This document shows, in pieces, positions 54,531 through 64,000 of a stretch of 64,000 bases of DNA. The DNA is from Eublepharis macularius (Eukaryota; Chordata; Lepidosauria; Squamata; Eublepharidae). The notes beneath the pieces were generated by a model. That model did no database searches. It was given only the letters and a program-made list of their open reading frames with translations, and was not told where the DNA came from. The stretch is from contig NC_072793.1 of assembly GCF_028583425.1 (NCBI RefSeq), positions 97,635,689 to 97,699,688 of the forward strand, given 5' to 3'. A program made the position numbers and the translations under genes. The number at the start of each line of letters is the position of its first letter. Positions within the stretch are counted from its first letter, which is position 1.

Positions 54531-55124
54531 ATGATAATGATTGACAAGCTTAGGTAAACTGGGGGATAGTTGATACTCCCCCCACTCCCTCCAGGACACC
54601 AGTGTGCTACAAATCATGGACATAGGGGTGTGTAGAGAATCCTTCTGGGTGTATGATGAATATTGAAAAACGTATCTGAGTTGTTTTAATGTTCTGCACA
54701 ACTATTTCAATATTTTAAACATTAGAGCATTTAGTGGGCAATGGTCTACATGGCCTAGACTACAAATGCGTACAACAAAAAGAAAGTACAAGTGTAGTTT
54801 CAAAATGAGCCACTACCACCTATGATATAACCTCTTGGGTGTGTGTGTGTTATTTAACCAACACAAAGCAGTTGACTCCAGATCAAACACCAATATGCTA
54901 TAAATTAGTAGCCAGAAATCCAGCCTCTCAGCCTTACCATCCAGTTCTGAAAGCAGCCTAGAACAGAGTCCCAGAGTACTTTCAGACCAAACTGGGACAG
55001 GAGATTCCACTAATTTTTTTCACTCAATAGGCTTGCAAAATGTAAATATCAGACCTTAAAGATGAGTGGTAGCTGTCATCCACCCACACGTACCTCATTG
55101 CAAACCAGTAAAAAAGCCACCACA
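54531..55124. other. Intergenic, no recognised feature
   Basis: No exon or repeat recognised between the Penelope-like copy and the putative CACNA2D2 3' end. Confidence 0.5.
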
Positions 55125-58100
55125 TTTGAAGTGAAAATATGAACATTATTTAATAACTGATCTTCTGTAATAAACAATTTGAAAATATTTTACAAGGAAT
55201 CACACGCACAATATTTTACAAAGATTTTAGTCTTTTAAATTTTCCAACTCTTCTGTACAAAAAAAAAATTTAAAAAACTCATTTTGAATCATCAGAAAGA
55301 AAACTTTTTGATGAGGAATGCTAGGAATTTGATCAATCCCAGAAGCTGTAGGAACAACTACTTGATGCTTTGCTTTTTTTTCCTTTTAGAACTTAAAATA
55401 TAATATCTATATATTTATAGTTATGTATATTTCTGGGTTTTTTTCTTCATTTTTCTCAAATGAGCAGCACCCGACTAGACTACGGATTTACACACACTCT
55501 CGGTAACACAGAGCCAGCCATTGGTCAAAGCACGGTTCCCATAGACATAACCAAACACACACTGAAAAAGCTACAAGCAAAATGACCTTTAATTAACCTT
55601 GTCATTAATTAATGAATCACGTTCCTGCCCTCTTGGCTCTGGAGCCAAACGTCCAAGACTGGTCAAGGCCCTTCCCTTTCCTACCCCCTACTAGAATTTT
55701 TTTTGCTTAAATGGATTTTAACTAAGATATCCTGTGGTTTGAAGCATTGCTTCTTCTCACTACTGCACACTGTGTGTGAGAGAACAAACCAGCACATAGG
55801 AAAGACTGAGCTAAGTCTTCTGCTCACAGCTTAGAGGTCTGCTAGAAGGAGGGTCTCTAGGTGGGCCTGACTAGCTCAAAGATTTTATTGGGTTCCATGT
55901 ACAACCTCCTCCCACAGGCCAGGTTGTACTTCTTGAGCTCCTTTTGGTATACAGCCTTATCTTCTCTCCACTTGTATTTCCTATTCACTAGAATTCAAGA
56001 AATCAGCTTAATGTCCCTTTCACAACTACAAACATGACCTCTCTATTAGGCCTGTTTCATGATTTGTCACAAGAATAGTTAATTTTATAGTAGTGCAAAG
56101 GTTTTGTTTTTGGTTTGCTTTTTCTGTATCATGCCAACATGGATATCGCACTAGAATTTTGAGAAACTACTCCATCTTAAGGCTTTGGAATAACATTTCC
56201 ACCTGACTACTGTTCAAGGATCATTTACTATGTTTTGTGACACTATCTGTTTTTCTAGGCTAGAGATAAACAATCTGGCAAACAATCTGGCCTTTCTCTG
56301 GACTTCCCTTTGCTCCCTAATGTCTTCTTTTCCATTTCTTAGTATTATCTCCACCAACCTTCCATGGAATAAGCTGAACTGTGGATTTGGAAGCGGAGTG
56401 GTTTGGTTATTAAATAAAGGGGCTGAAGGTGGTTCATAGTAAAAGGGTGACTCTAATGGCAGGGGGCAGCAGCTGGAACTGCTGACTATCGACACTGTAG
56501 GATATCCTGCAGATAACACATGCTGTGCTGGGGGTAGGGTTTCCAGCCTTCATCTGCAGTTCCGAACAGCTGTTTGGGAAGATCTGGATGTTTGGTAGAT
56601 CAGCCACATAATCATTTATAAATCTATTTGAAGAGCTCATCCTCAAAAGGCAAAAATGGCTAGGCAGGGAAATAACCAAGGTAATTCTTCCACAATACGA
56701 CCTGTGTGTCTTGTGACACTGTCATCTCATGCACAAGTGGTAGATCTTAACAACAACAAAAAGAGAATTATCCACATGCATTGCAATCAGGGCCAAGTTT
56801 TCTTAGTCTTTTCCATTGTCAGAATAATTCACCATCCAGATACTTGCCTGCTATGGCTCTGTTGCCTGGAGAAACAAGGCCTTTAGCTCATTCTTGTAAC
56901 ATATTGGAAAAAATGTGAAGGGATCATGTTGAACCGACAGGTGAGTTAACTGTTAAAGGGAAGCCTTCCTTTTGCCTTAGCACTGTCTAATGACATCTAA
57001 CCAAGACTTAGACGGTTTGCACTTATGAAAGGAATTGAAGCAGAGCAGCATCTTCATTGCGTCTGGTACTGTCTGGCTCCTTGCCAGGCCCCAAGAGGCT
57101 GAATCCATTTTGATGCCCAGGACAAGTGCTGAAAGTGGGCATTGTGGCAAACTGTGCTCTGCCTTAGTTGGCGTTGTGTGGAGATCTTCCATTCAAGTGT
57201 CAGAGCTCTCTATTCAGCAATCTTCATTCCCTCTGAAAGTGAGGCCAAAGCCCGGAAAATATAAAGTTGTTGTTAGGGTAGATGTGCAAATGGAACTAGA
57301 GAAATGAGAAGCTTTTACCAGAGAATTCATCTTCCTAATTGCCACAAAGTGGTCTGGTGTTTAATGCAATACAACTGCATATGATCAAATGTCACAATCA
57401 TTAGAGTTAGAAAACTCTAAACTACTAGGTATAGCCGAGACCCAAAAATTATATTTAGCAATTTTTAGAATCACTTCAAGTCACAGGGAGACTACAAGAT
57501 ACAAATTGGGCAATGTGGAACAACTACTGGTTCGTCATAGTTAGAATAGGTTGAGTGACGTTTTCATCAGCAACTCCCACAGTCTCCTCCACTGTCCCAC
57601 GGCTTTGCTCTCCAATTGTAACCCTTATGTGGAAGATAGATGGCTAGTGTTATAGAGTGCAATGAGACACTGTGGTACACAGTGTGTACACAACAGTACA
57701 CAATGCACATGTACCATCTACACTCCTGGATGAAGCTTGGTGAAACCAGTTCTGCATGATTGCAGCAGACCATGACGGTTAGCAGATCATGGAGTGTAGT
57801 GTTGCACAGTACTAGGCCACTTCCTACTCCTCTCCAAAGTAGTTTTTCAGCATTAAATTTTTTTTCTAAAAAAGGGAATAAATGTTAATGAAAGTCTATG
57901 AAAATGTATATAGAGAGGGCTTTAAATATTAAAAAGCAGACATCCCCCAGAAACTGTTATCAGGCCTGAGGAAAGAAACACCACTCAAATTGTTAGCACA
58001 TCCAACTGCCTTTTTCATAGCTATGGCAAGTGGAAGTAAGTTCATCCCAGGGGAAGAGAGGGCATATGGGACAGCTGTGTCAATTGAATGTGAAGCAGTT

Positions 58101-61100
58101 TTTCCTTCTATCCATCCCTGGCTAATCAGGCCTCAGGGGATAAGATTAATCTTCACAGCATTGCTACAGATTTCACATATAAAGAGGAGTGTACCTAATT
58201 TGTGATTAGCCTTTGTTAGATGAATAGGTTGAAAACAACATCTCTAAGCTCATCACACCAACAAAAACTCTTCAGTTTGATCCCACTGAACATTAAGCCA
58301 GGTCTTGAGCAAGTTGGTGATAGCAACTGACTAAGGAGTAGCTATCTGTACTTCCAGTGTGCTAAAATATTCAAAAGTACAGAAAGGCCTTTAACAAAAT
58401 TAGCTCTCTCCATCCTGATGACAAGCGCTGCAGGTCATATATACTAACTCCAGATGCTCTGTGCTCCAGTATCCTCCATCCCTGAATATCTGTTGCTAAT
58501 AAGGTACACCCTATGAAAGTACCTTGGCTCCAGAGCACTAGCCAATCAGAGTCACAGAAAGTGGCACAAGGGAGACTATGGTTTCAGTCAGACTAAAGTG
58601 GAATGGACCTGGGCGTTTCAGCCAAGCACACTACAAACAGCTGCCCACATTACAAAACAGTCACACAGTTTGGCACAATTTGGCAGTCTCTGCTCAGAAG
58701 AGACCGGTGAAATACTGGGAGTGCATCTACAACCAGTAAAACTGGTTATTACTGGAAGTATACCCAAGGAATAATGGTACTTGCTCTACTGTGCATCAGA
58801 TAGAGCTATTTATAACTTCCCAGTTTACTTATCTGTAATTCTGAACAAGGTCAATGAAGCAAAACTATTATCCTTAGCACCAGTGGGGAGGGGGGGAACA
58901 GTGAGAGACTTGGAAGGAGAGGACTTTTCAGACACTTTACTCTTGTTTTGGACTGTAGGATACCCAGTGTGGCAGGGACACGAGAGAGAATCATGGTAAA
59001 GTTGATTTTTGAGAGAGAACTGAATCACCCATCTACTTTCAAGGGCAAGAATAAGTGGAAAGGAAGCCAACAAACTGCAGTTCCTGTGCCAAAGATCTAC
59101 TTCCAGATCTCTCAGATACATATTTCTACAAAAAGACAGTCCTTCTTGCATGTATTTGCATTGTATTACCATATTTGTTTAATCAGTCTGATCCTGATTT
59201 TACCCTCACCTACTCAGACCATACCAGACTTCAGAAATACTCTAGATAGCTTCAAGGGTTTTCTTATCCTAAGGCTCTTTTGAGAAAACCACATCAGTAT
59301 GGGTCTTAAAGTGTTATCTGTCTTAAAGTGAAAAGTACAGGTGTGGGAACACCACATGTAGGATATTCTACATCACCCATGAACTGAGGTGACAGCTTAA
59401 GGTTTTGGAGAATCAGTTTCCCCACATTTCTGGTTTAGCACTGAAGCACCAAAGCAGGAGCACAGAAAATTTCTATTCAAACAGATCATGAAATTGTCAA
59501 TAGAACAAGGGGGGAGGGGGCGTTGCTTACAGACTTGCTAATGCAAGTAACTGTACCATTGTTTGTTTTCTAGATTTCATTTATATAAAAAAAAGAAAAT
59601 TAAGTTCTTAACGCTTTCATTACTCATGACAATTATAACATAAAGGTGAAAAGTTTTTTGACTGGGGAACTCTGGCATGTAGGGTGCCGTGTTGTGCCAC
59701 AACATTTCATAACGTTGTACGTAGATGGCATTACTGTTACTGGCACAGCAATAAGCTGTTTCCTACTGCTGAAGTCTGCCTCACACTGCACTATATACTG
59801 CTGCAGTTACTGATGTTGCTCAGATGGTGGCTCTCACACCAAAGCAGAAACAAGACATGTTGTTTCCTACTTTGCTGGCTACTCTAAGTGCAGAGGAGAT
59901 GTACTCACAAGGTATGTTTATTATGAATATGCACAATTAAAAGACCTCAACCAGTGCAAGCCCTAAAAAAAACATACAGAGTTTGAACAGAACACATGGT
60001 GAATTATAGTTTTACTCTCATTTAAAAACCTGTAACAGATTGTGTGGATGCTGTCAATAATAATCCCAGACATGGAACATCTACCTGCAATGCCACTCTG
60101 AAGGGTTCTTTTGGTTTGAGATGAGTGGCAGGTGTCATAATAATTTTTGCTGTAACACAGAGTACTTTCACATTTCCCTTTTAAAGTACATAGAACATAA
60201 TCAGTACTCTGCAAATGATCTGCTTTAAGGGGCTTGGTTGTGCTCTATTCATCGCTGTATTTCTGATACTGGATAACTGACGGGAACTGTAAAGGTACAA
60301 TAATGATTCTCATGAAGTTTAGGAAGAAAGCCTTTGGCTAGCACCTTCTGGGTTTGGTTTGGCATATATTGCATCAGCCAGAGGTGAAGGAAAGTATCCG
60401 GCAGGGGGAAAGGGACAGTGTGCACTTGGAAGAAGGAAACCTTCAGCTTGGCCAGCTTCACCTTTGGTCCTCCTCAAGGGATGGATACAGCAGTAATAAA
60501 AAAATGAAAGGTTTGTCGTAATTTAGGAAGTGGGAAAAATAATAAATGTTTTCTTGATTAATCAAAATTTCTGGGCAAGGAAATGATCTGAGACGGGGAA
60601 GTTGGATGTGGGTTATATCTGTTATCTGTTATGGTACCTTAGTATTCATTTTGCTGATGATAATGAGAACCACTGTTTGATCCATCCATGCAAGGGCTAC
60701 TAGAAACACACAGTCTTCTCCCCTGCTCGCTCTACAAGTCCTCATAATATGGAGTTACTGGTTTAAATAAATAATACTGACCATAAAATTCAAGTCAAAT
60801 CCATTTTTTCCTTTGTGTCCTTGTTGCTGACAACAAATACTATAATTTGTCAGGCTAAAATGCTTGGAAATCAGATGTAGAAAGATCTAGTTTAAAATCT
60901 TCAGGCTAAAAATAAAATCATAATTTAAAAATTGATCAGAAATGGAATCTAACTAACGAGAGATTCAGCAACGATGGCCTTGGAAAGCACAGCGTGAACC
61001 GAGTGGAATGGAGATGCTGTGGTGACATCCTAGGGTTACTTTGAGTTTCACAAGCCATTGGAATTGGCTGAAAAGTTAACTAAACTACAGAATTGATTTG

Positions 61101-61673
61101 GCAAGAATATACCACTTTTTCTGCTCTATTGATTTTTGTTGTTGCTGTTTGCATGATTGGAATGGGAGGGTAAATTTCAAACACAATAGTAATTTGTCAG
61201 CACTGTTGGTTAAATACTTTTAAGAGAAAATGATGAGACACCTCCTGATGAAACTGATAAAAGTCTCCCAGAATTCCACAGATTCAATGGGGGGAAATTA
61301 TGAGGCCACTGTTCTTCTTATTTGGCCAACAGCTCAATGAGTGGAAAGGAGAACAATGAATCAAAGCTCAAGGATGTTCAGTGTGGAGAAGGTCACGGTG
61401 GTTTGTGCTTCTCCAAGTCTTGCTCAGAGCTCTGTGTTTGCACAACCTGCTGTGCAGAGACACTGGAAGGACAAGGAGAGGATGGGAGAAAACAAGAAAC
61501 AAACAATGAAAATAGCTTCTGAACTTCTGAATGAAGAAAGAACGTCCTCATGAGTGAGAGCCAAGGTGTAACCAGAGTTGATAGGACTAGACAGCTGCCC
61601 TCCTCTGGCAAGTCTGGAGGAGATGGAGATGGCGCATAAAACAAACATGGATGGGCTGGACTAAATGAATGTT
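55125..61673 (-). other. CACNA2D2: Probable CACNA2D2 3'UTR (long)
   Basis: No coding sequence follows the stop at 61676-61674. At the far end, 55140-55450 is AT-rich on the minus strand, with ATTAAA at about 55152-55147 in 'cagttattaaataatgtt', and the region is nearly free of recognisable repeats, as expected for a 3'UTR. The extent of about 6.5 kb is inferred; an earlier poly(A) site would shorten it. Confidence 0.45.
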
Positions 61674-61802
61674 TCAAAGGCAAGATGCCAAGGGCAGTGG
61701 ATTGCAACAGGCAGTCAAATAGAGGAGGAGGAGCTGCAGAGATATCAAGATATTCCAGGAAGGTCTAAATGATGCTCCTCTGCCACAGTCTGAGGTATCT
61801 TC
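61674..61802 (-). CDS. CACNA2D2: CACNA2D2 last coding exon
   Basis: The acceptor is ttccacag at about 61810-61803. 42 codons plus TGA. It contains the hydrophobic GPI-signal end. It is shorter than human, which as I recall continues with a PPRPQPQ-type tail. Confidence 0.88.
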   Translation of the reverse strand, partial: EDTSDCGRGASFRPSWNILISLQLLLLYLTACCNPLPLASCL

Positions 61803-62742
61803 CTGTGGAAACAAAAAGTGAAAAGTTCTGTAAGTTCTACTTGTCTATATACAGTCAGAGAGAATTAAATCACTTTAATCCTGGGACTCAGCACACATGG
61901 TTTAAGATGTTTTTCCTTAGCGGGGAACCCTATTGAACCATGATCTTTGGATTTAGTGGCCATTCTTTGAACAGGCCTTGTCCCAATCTTCTTTTCTCTG
62001 TCCCATATGATCTGAATAGCTTATGTCCCATGGTAAATCTCTACTGATGGAAAGGATTGCTAGCAGCAACACAGGATTTAATCACCTCTCAACACCCATT
62101 TTAAAACCTAAGATTAACCCAGAAATGCTGCTCCTGTGGGACAGCCTCCCACCTCAGATGAGCATGTGGTCTGCTGCAGGAAGGGAGAATCAGCAAAAAT
62201 CATGCTCCTTCTGTTAGTGGATACATTCTATGGGATCCAAGCTGATATCTTTGAATCTTTCCTTCACCTCATAGTTACCTCAGAGATGGAAAAAATAGTG
62301 TTCTGTTTTTAAAGTCAGGGAAAGGAAGCATAATGAGATTAGATGCATATATACATCAGTTTCTCTCAGGAACAGCTGGTACAATTAATGCAATTTCTTG
62401 GATGGATTTACAGGTAAGGATTTTATCACTAGAAAAGTAGTACTTTGTTAAAGAGATATTATCTCTCCTCCTCTTAAGTTTCTTGACGTGCTTGGACAGA
62501 TATTGTGACGACATTACCACCTAGCAAGATTGATACTTGGGCTGGCAGCCTTGGACATTTATTCATAAATCCCACAATATCCTCCCGGTGGAGTAAAGCT
62601 ACAATATGTCCTTGTACTTTTTTGCATACATAAACCAGTCTCCCTCTACTCACCGTTGCATTGTAGTCGAAACAGATGTGGGGACCTTTTCGATATCGTG
62701 GCTTTTCTACCAGCTCACATTGATTGGGTTCTCGTGGTGGAG
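61674..62742 (-). CDS. CACNA2D2: CACNA2D2, alpha2delta-2 calcium-channel subunit, last two coding exons
   Basis: Exons 62742-62654 and 61802-61674 code (A)[29 protein letters not shown] and then [42 protein letters not shown], stop. This is the C-terminus of alpha2delta-2; the human protein carries [20 protein letters not shown]. The subunit is a secreted-side glycoprotein that boosts surface expression of voltage-gated calcium channels. The small residues before the hydrophobic end (DCGRGAS, then a leucine-rich stretch) suit GPI-anchor attachment. Upstream exons lie beyond the right edge. The penultimate exon's acceptor (tacaaag) has a weak pyrimidine tract, so its start is the least sure border. 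Confidence 0.9.
62654..62742 (-). CDS. CACNA2D2: CACNA2D2 penultimate coding exon
   Basis: The donor is gtgagt. 89 nt, carrying [20 protein letters not shown]. The intron to the last exon (61803-62653) shows nothing else. Confidence 0.88.
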
Positions 62743-62913
62743 CTTTGTATTGTCAAGGAAATAATACAGCATCTATGATATACTTCTGGGGGTACAGAAG
62801 AGGAGCAGGGTCAAAAAATGAAGTGCATGAACATGGAATTCAGCCATAATTAAGAAGAGTCATGTTCTAAGGAAGGATTATTGTATTCTCCATGATTCTA
62901 GAGGCATAACTAC

Positions 62914-63805
62914 TAGATATGGGCAGGAACCAGAAAAAAACCCAAACTGGGCGGTTCAATGTTGGTACAGTTTCACGAACCACAAACTTTCATGAACTTG
63001 CCCCAGCTCCTGAACAAGTTTGTGTGGTTTGTGAAAACATCACTTCTGGGGCAGAGAAAGGTCTGCAGAATAGAAGTGTGAGCTTCCGGTCTCTCCCTTT
63101 TAAATGCCAGCCGCTTTTCAACTGATGGGAGGGGAATCCTCATCAGCTGAAAAAAGCTGCCAACTGTTCTGCTTCCCATGTTTGCAGAAGTTTGCTTATT
63201 CCCTGCTGGCTTTTAAAGCCAGGAAAGGGCTAAATGGCTGGTTTTCCCTTCCTCCTTTGGGGTATGCACACACACTCTCTCTTTTTCCCAAAGGCAAGAA
63301 AGCGTAGCAACATTGTAACATTGTAGCATTGCAACATTGTAACATCACTGCACTTTCCTCCTGGCTTTAAAAGCCAGGAAAGGATTAAATAGCTGCTTTT
63401 CCTTTCCTCCAAGGCATGTTTCAGGCTTTGCAAAGAGAAAAAAAGAACCCAATCGTTTTGTACAGCCCTTTTTGGACGGCAACACTTTCCTTGCGTGTGA
63501 GAGAACTGTTGCTCCTTTCAAACACCGGCGCTTTCCCCAGCTCATGGGGGATCCCCCTCCCATCAGCTGAAAAGCAGCCGGGCGCACACCTCTACTGTAG
63601 AAAGCTTATCTCCAGTTGCCTAGGAAACTGATTGATCAGGGCTAGGCTGTCTACAGTGACAAACCAAAAACAAACCAAACAAACCAGCCTAAAGTTCGTC
63701 CTGGTTTGTCAGAAATGGGTTCTGGCGAACTGCTGGTTCGCAAACTACGAACTGGCCCTGTTTGTGACGAATTTTGGTTCGTATTTCAGTTCGTGCCCAT
63801 CTCTA
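62914..63805. mobile_element. Non-autonomous hAT element with exact 8-bp target duplication
   Basis: Flanked by ATAACTAC at 62906-62913 and 63806-63813. The ends 'tagatatgggca' and 'tgcccatctcta' are inverted repeats with one mismatch. There is no transposase frame. Inside, a module of about 50 bp starting 'ctggcttttaaagccaggaa' occurs at about 63207 and 63362, and 'aacattgta' repeats at 63308-63340. It lies in a CACNA2D2 intron. Confidence 0.9.
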
Positions 63806-63813
63806 ATAACTAC

Positions 63814-64000
63814 ACACCATTTCATCAAAAACATGTGCCCAAATTTGTATTTGCCGAGATAACCTGGATGCAGGGGGAGGGGCACTTGCCGGGGAGATTC
63901 AGCAGACAGGAGGGAAGGATATATAACAACTCCCATGTCCTCTGATTCTCCTCTGCAAATGTCACAATGATAATTCTTCCCATCCCCCCCGCCCCCAGCT
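63814..64000 (-). other. CACNA2D2 intron, right edge
   Basis: No exon seen; ends in a C-rich tract. Confidence 0.5.

Overview
The window is nuclear DNA from a vertebrate, most likely a squamate reptile (lizard). Two lines of evidence support this. First, the genes have long, repeat-filled introns, their exons code for proteins close to the human ones, and their order is that of human 3p21.31: ZMYND10 - NPRL2 - CYB561D2 - TMEM115 - CACNA2D2. Second, the repeats are a squamate-type mixture: CR1 LINEs, an L1 with a zinc-knuckle ORF2 tail, Penelope-like elements, tRNA- and 5S-derived SINEs, and hAT or foldback DNA elements. The species cannot be named from the sequence.

Layout from left to right. 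1-1330 holds coding exon 1 of ZMYND10 (minus strand) and its GC-rich promoter with an RFX-type X-box. 3122-22946 holds all eleven coding exons of NPRL2 (minus strand, 382 codons), spread over 20 kb, with an untranslated first exon near 25.8 kb. 25.4-26.5 kb is a CpG-rich divergent promoter shared with CYB561D2. CYB561D2 lies at 28521-31051 (plus strand, three coding exons, 222 codons). 31-42 kb is intergenic and rich in repeats. TMEM115 lies at 42303-47661 (minus strand, two exons, 353 codons) with a CpG-rich promoter at 47.7-48.4 kb. 48.4-55.1 kb is intergenic, with a retrocopied 3'-UTR-like insert and a CR1. 55.1-62.7 kb holds the 3' end of CACNA2D2 (minus strand): a long probable 3'UTR, the last coding exon and the penultimate coding exon.

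Functions known from the families: NPRL2 is a subunit of GATOR1, the amino-acid-sensitive brake on mTORC1. CYB561D2 is a transmembrane b-type cytochrome. TMEM115 is a Golgi rhomboid-like membrane protein. CACNA2D2 is the alpha2delta-2 calcium-channel subunit. ZMYND10 helps assemble axonemal dynein. They are neighbours through conserved vertebrate synteny, not a functional operon.

I found no previously undescribed molecular system. The most informative structures are transposition records with readable target-site duplications. They include an L1 inserted 22 bp upstream of an NPRL2 exon, a Penelope-like element with 12-bp duplications, a hAT element with an exact 8-bp duplication, a polyadenylated retrocopy with 17-bp duplications, and several palindromic elements. 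All exon boundaries were read by eye from splice sites and remembered human homologues; no alignment was run.
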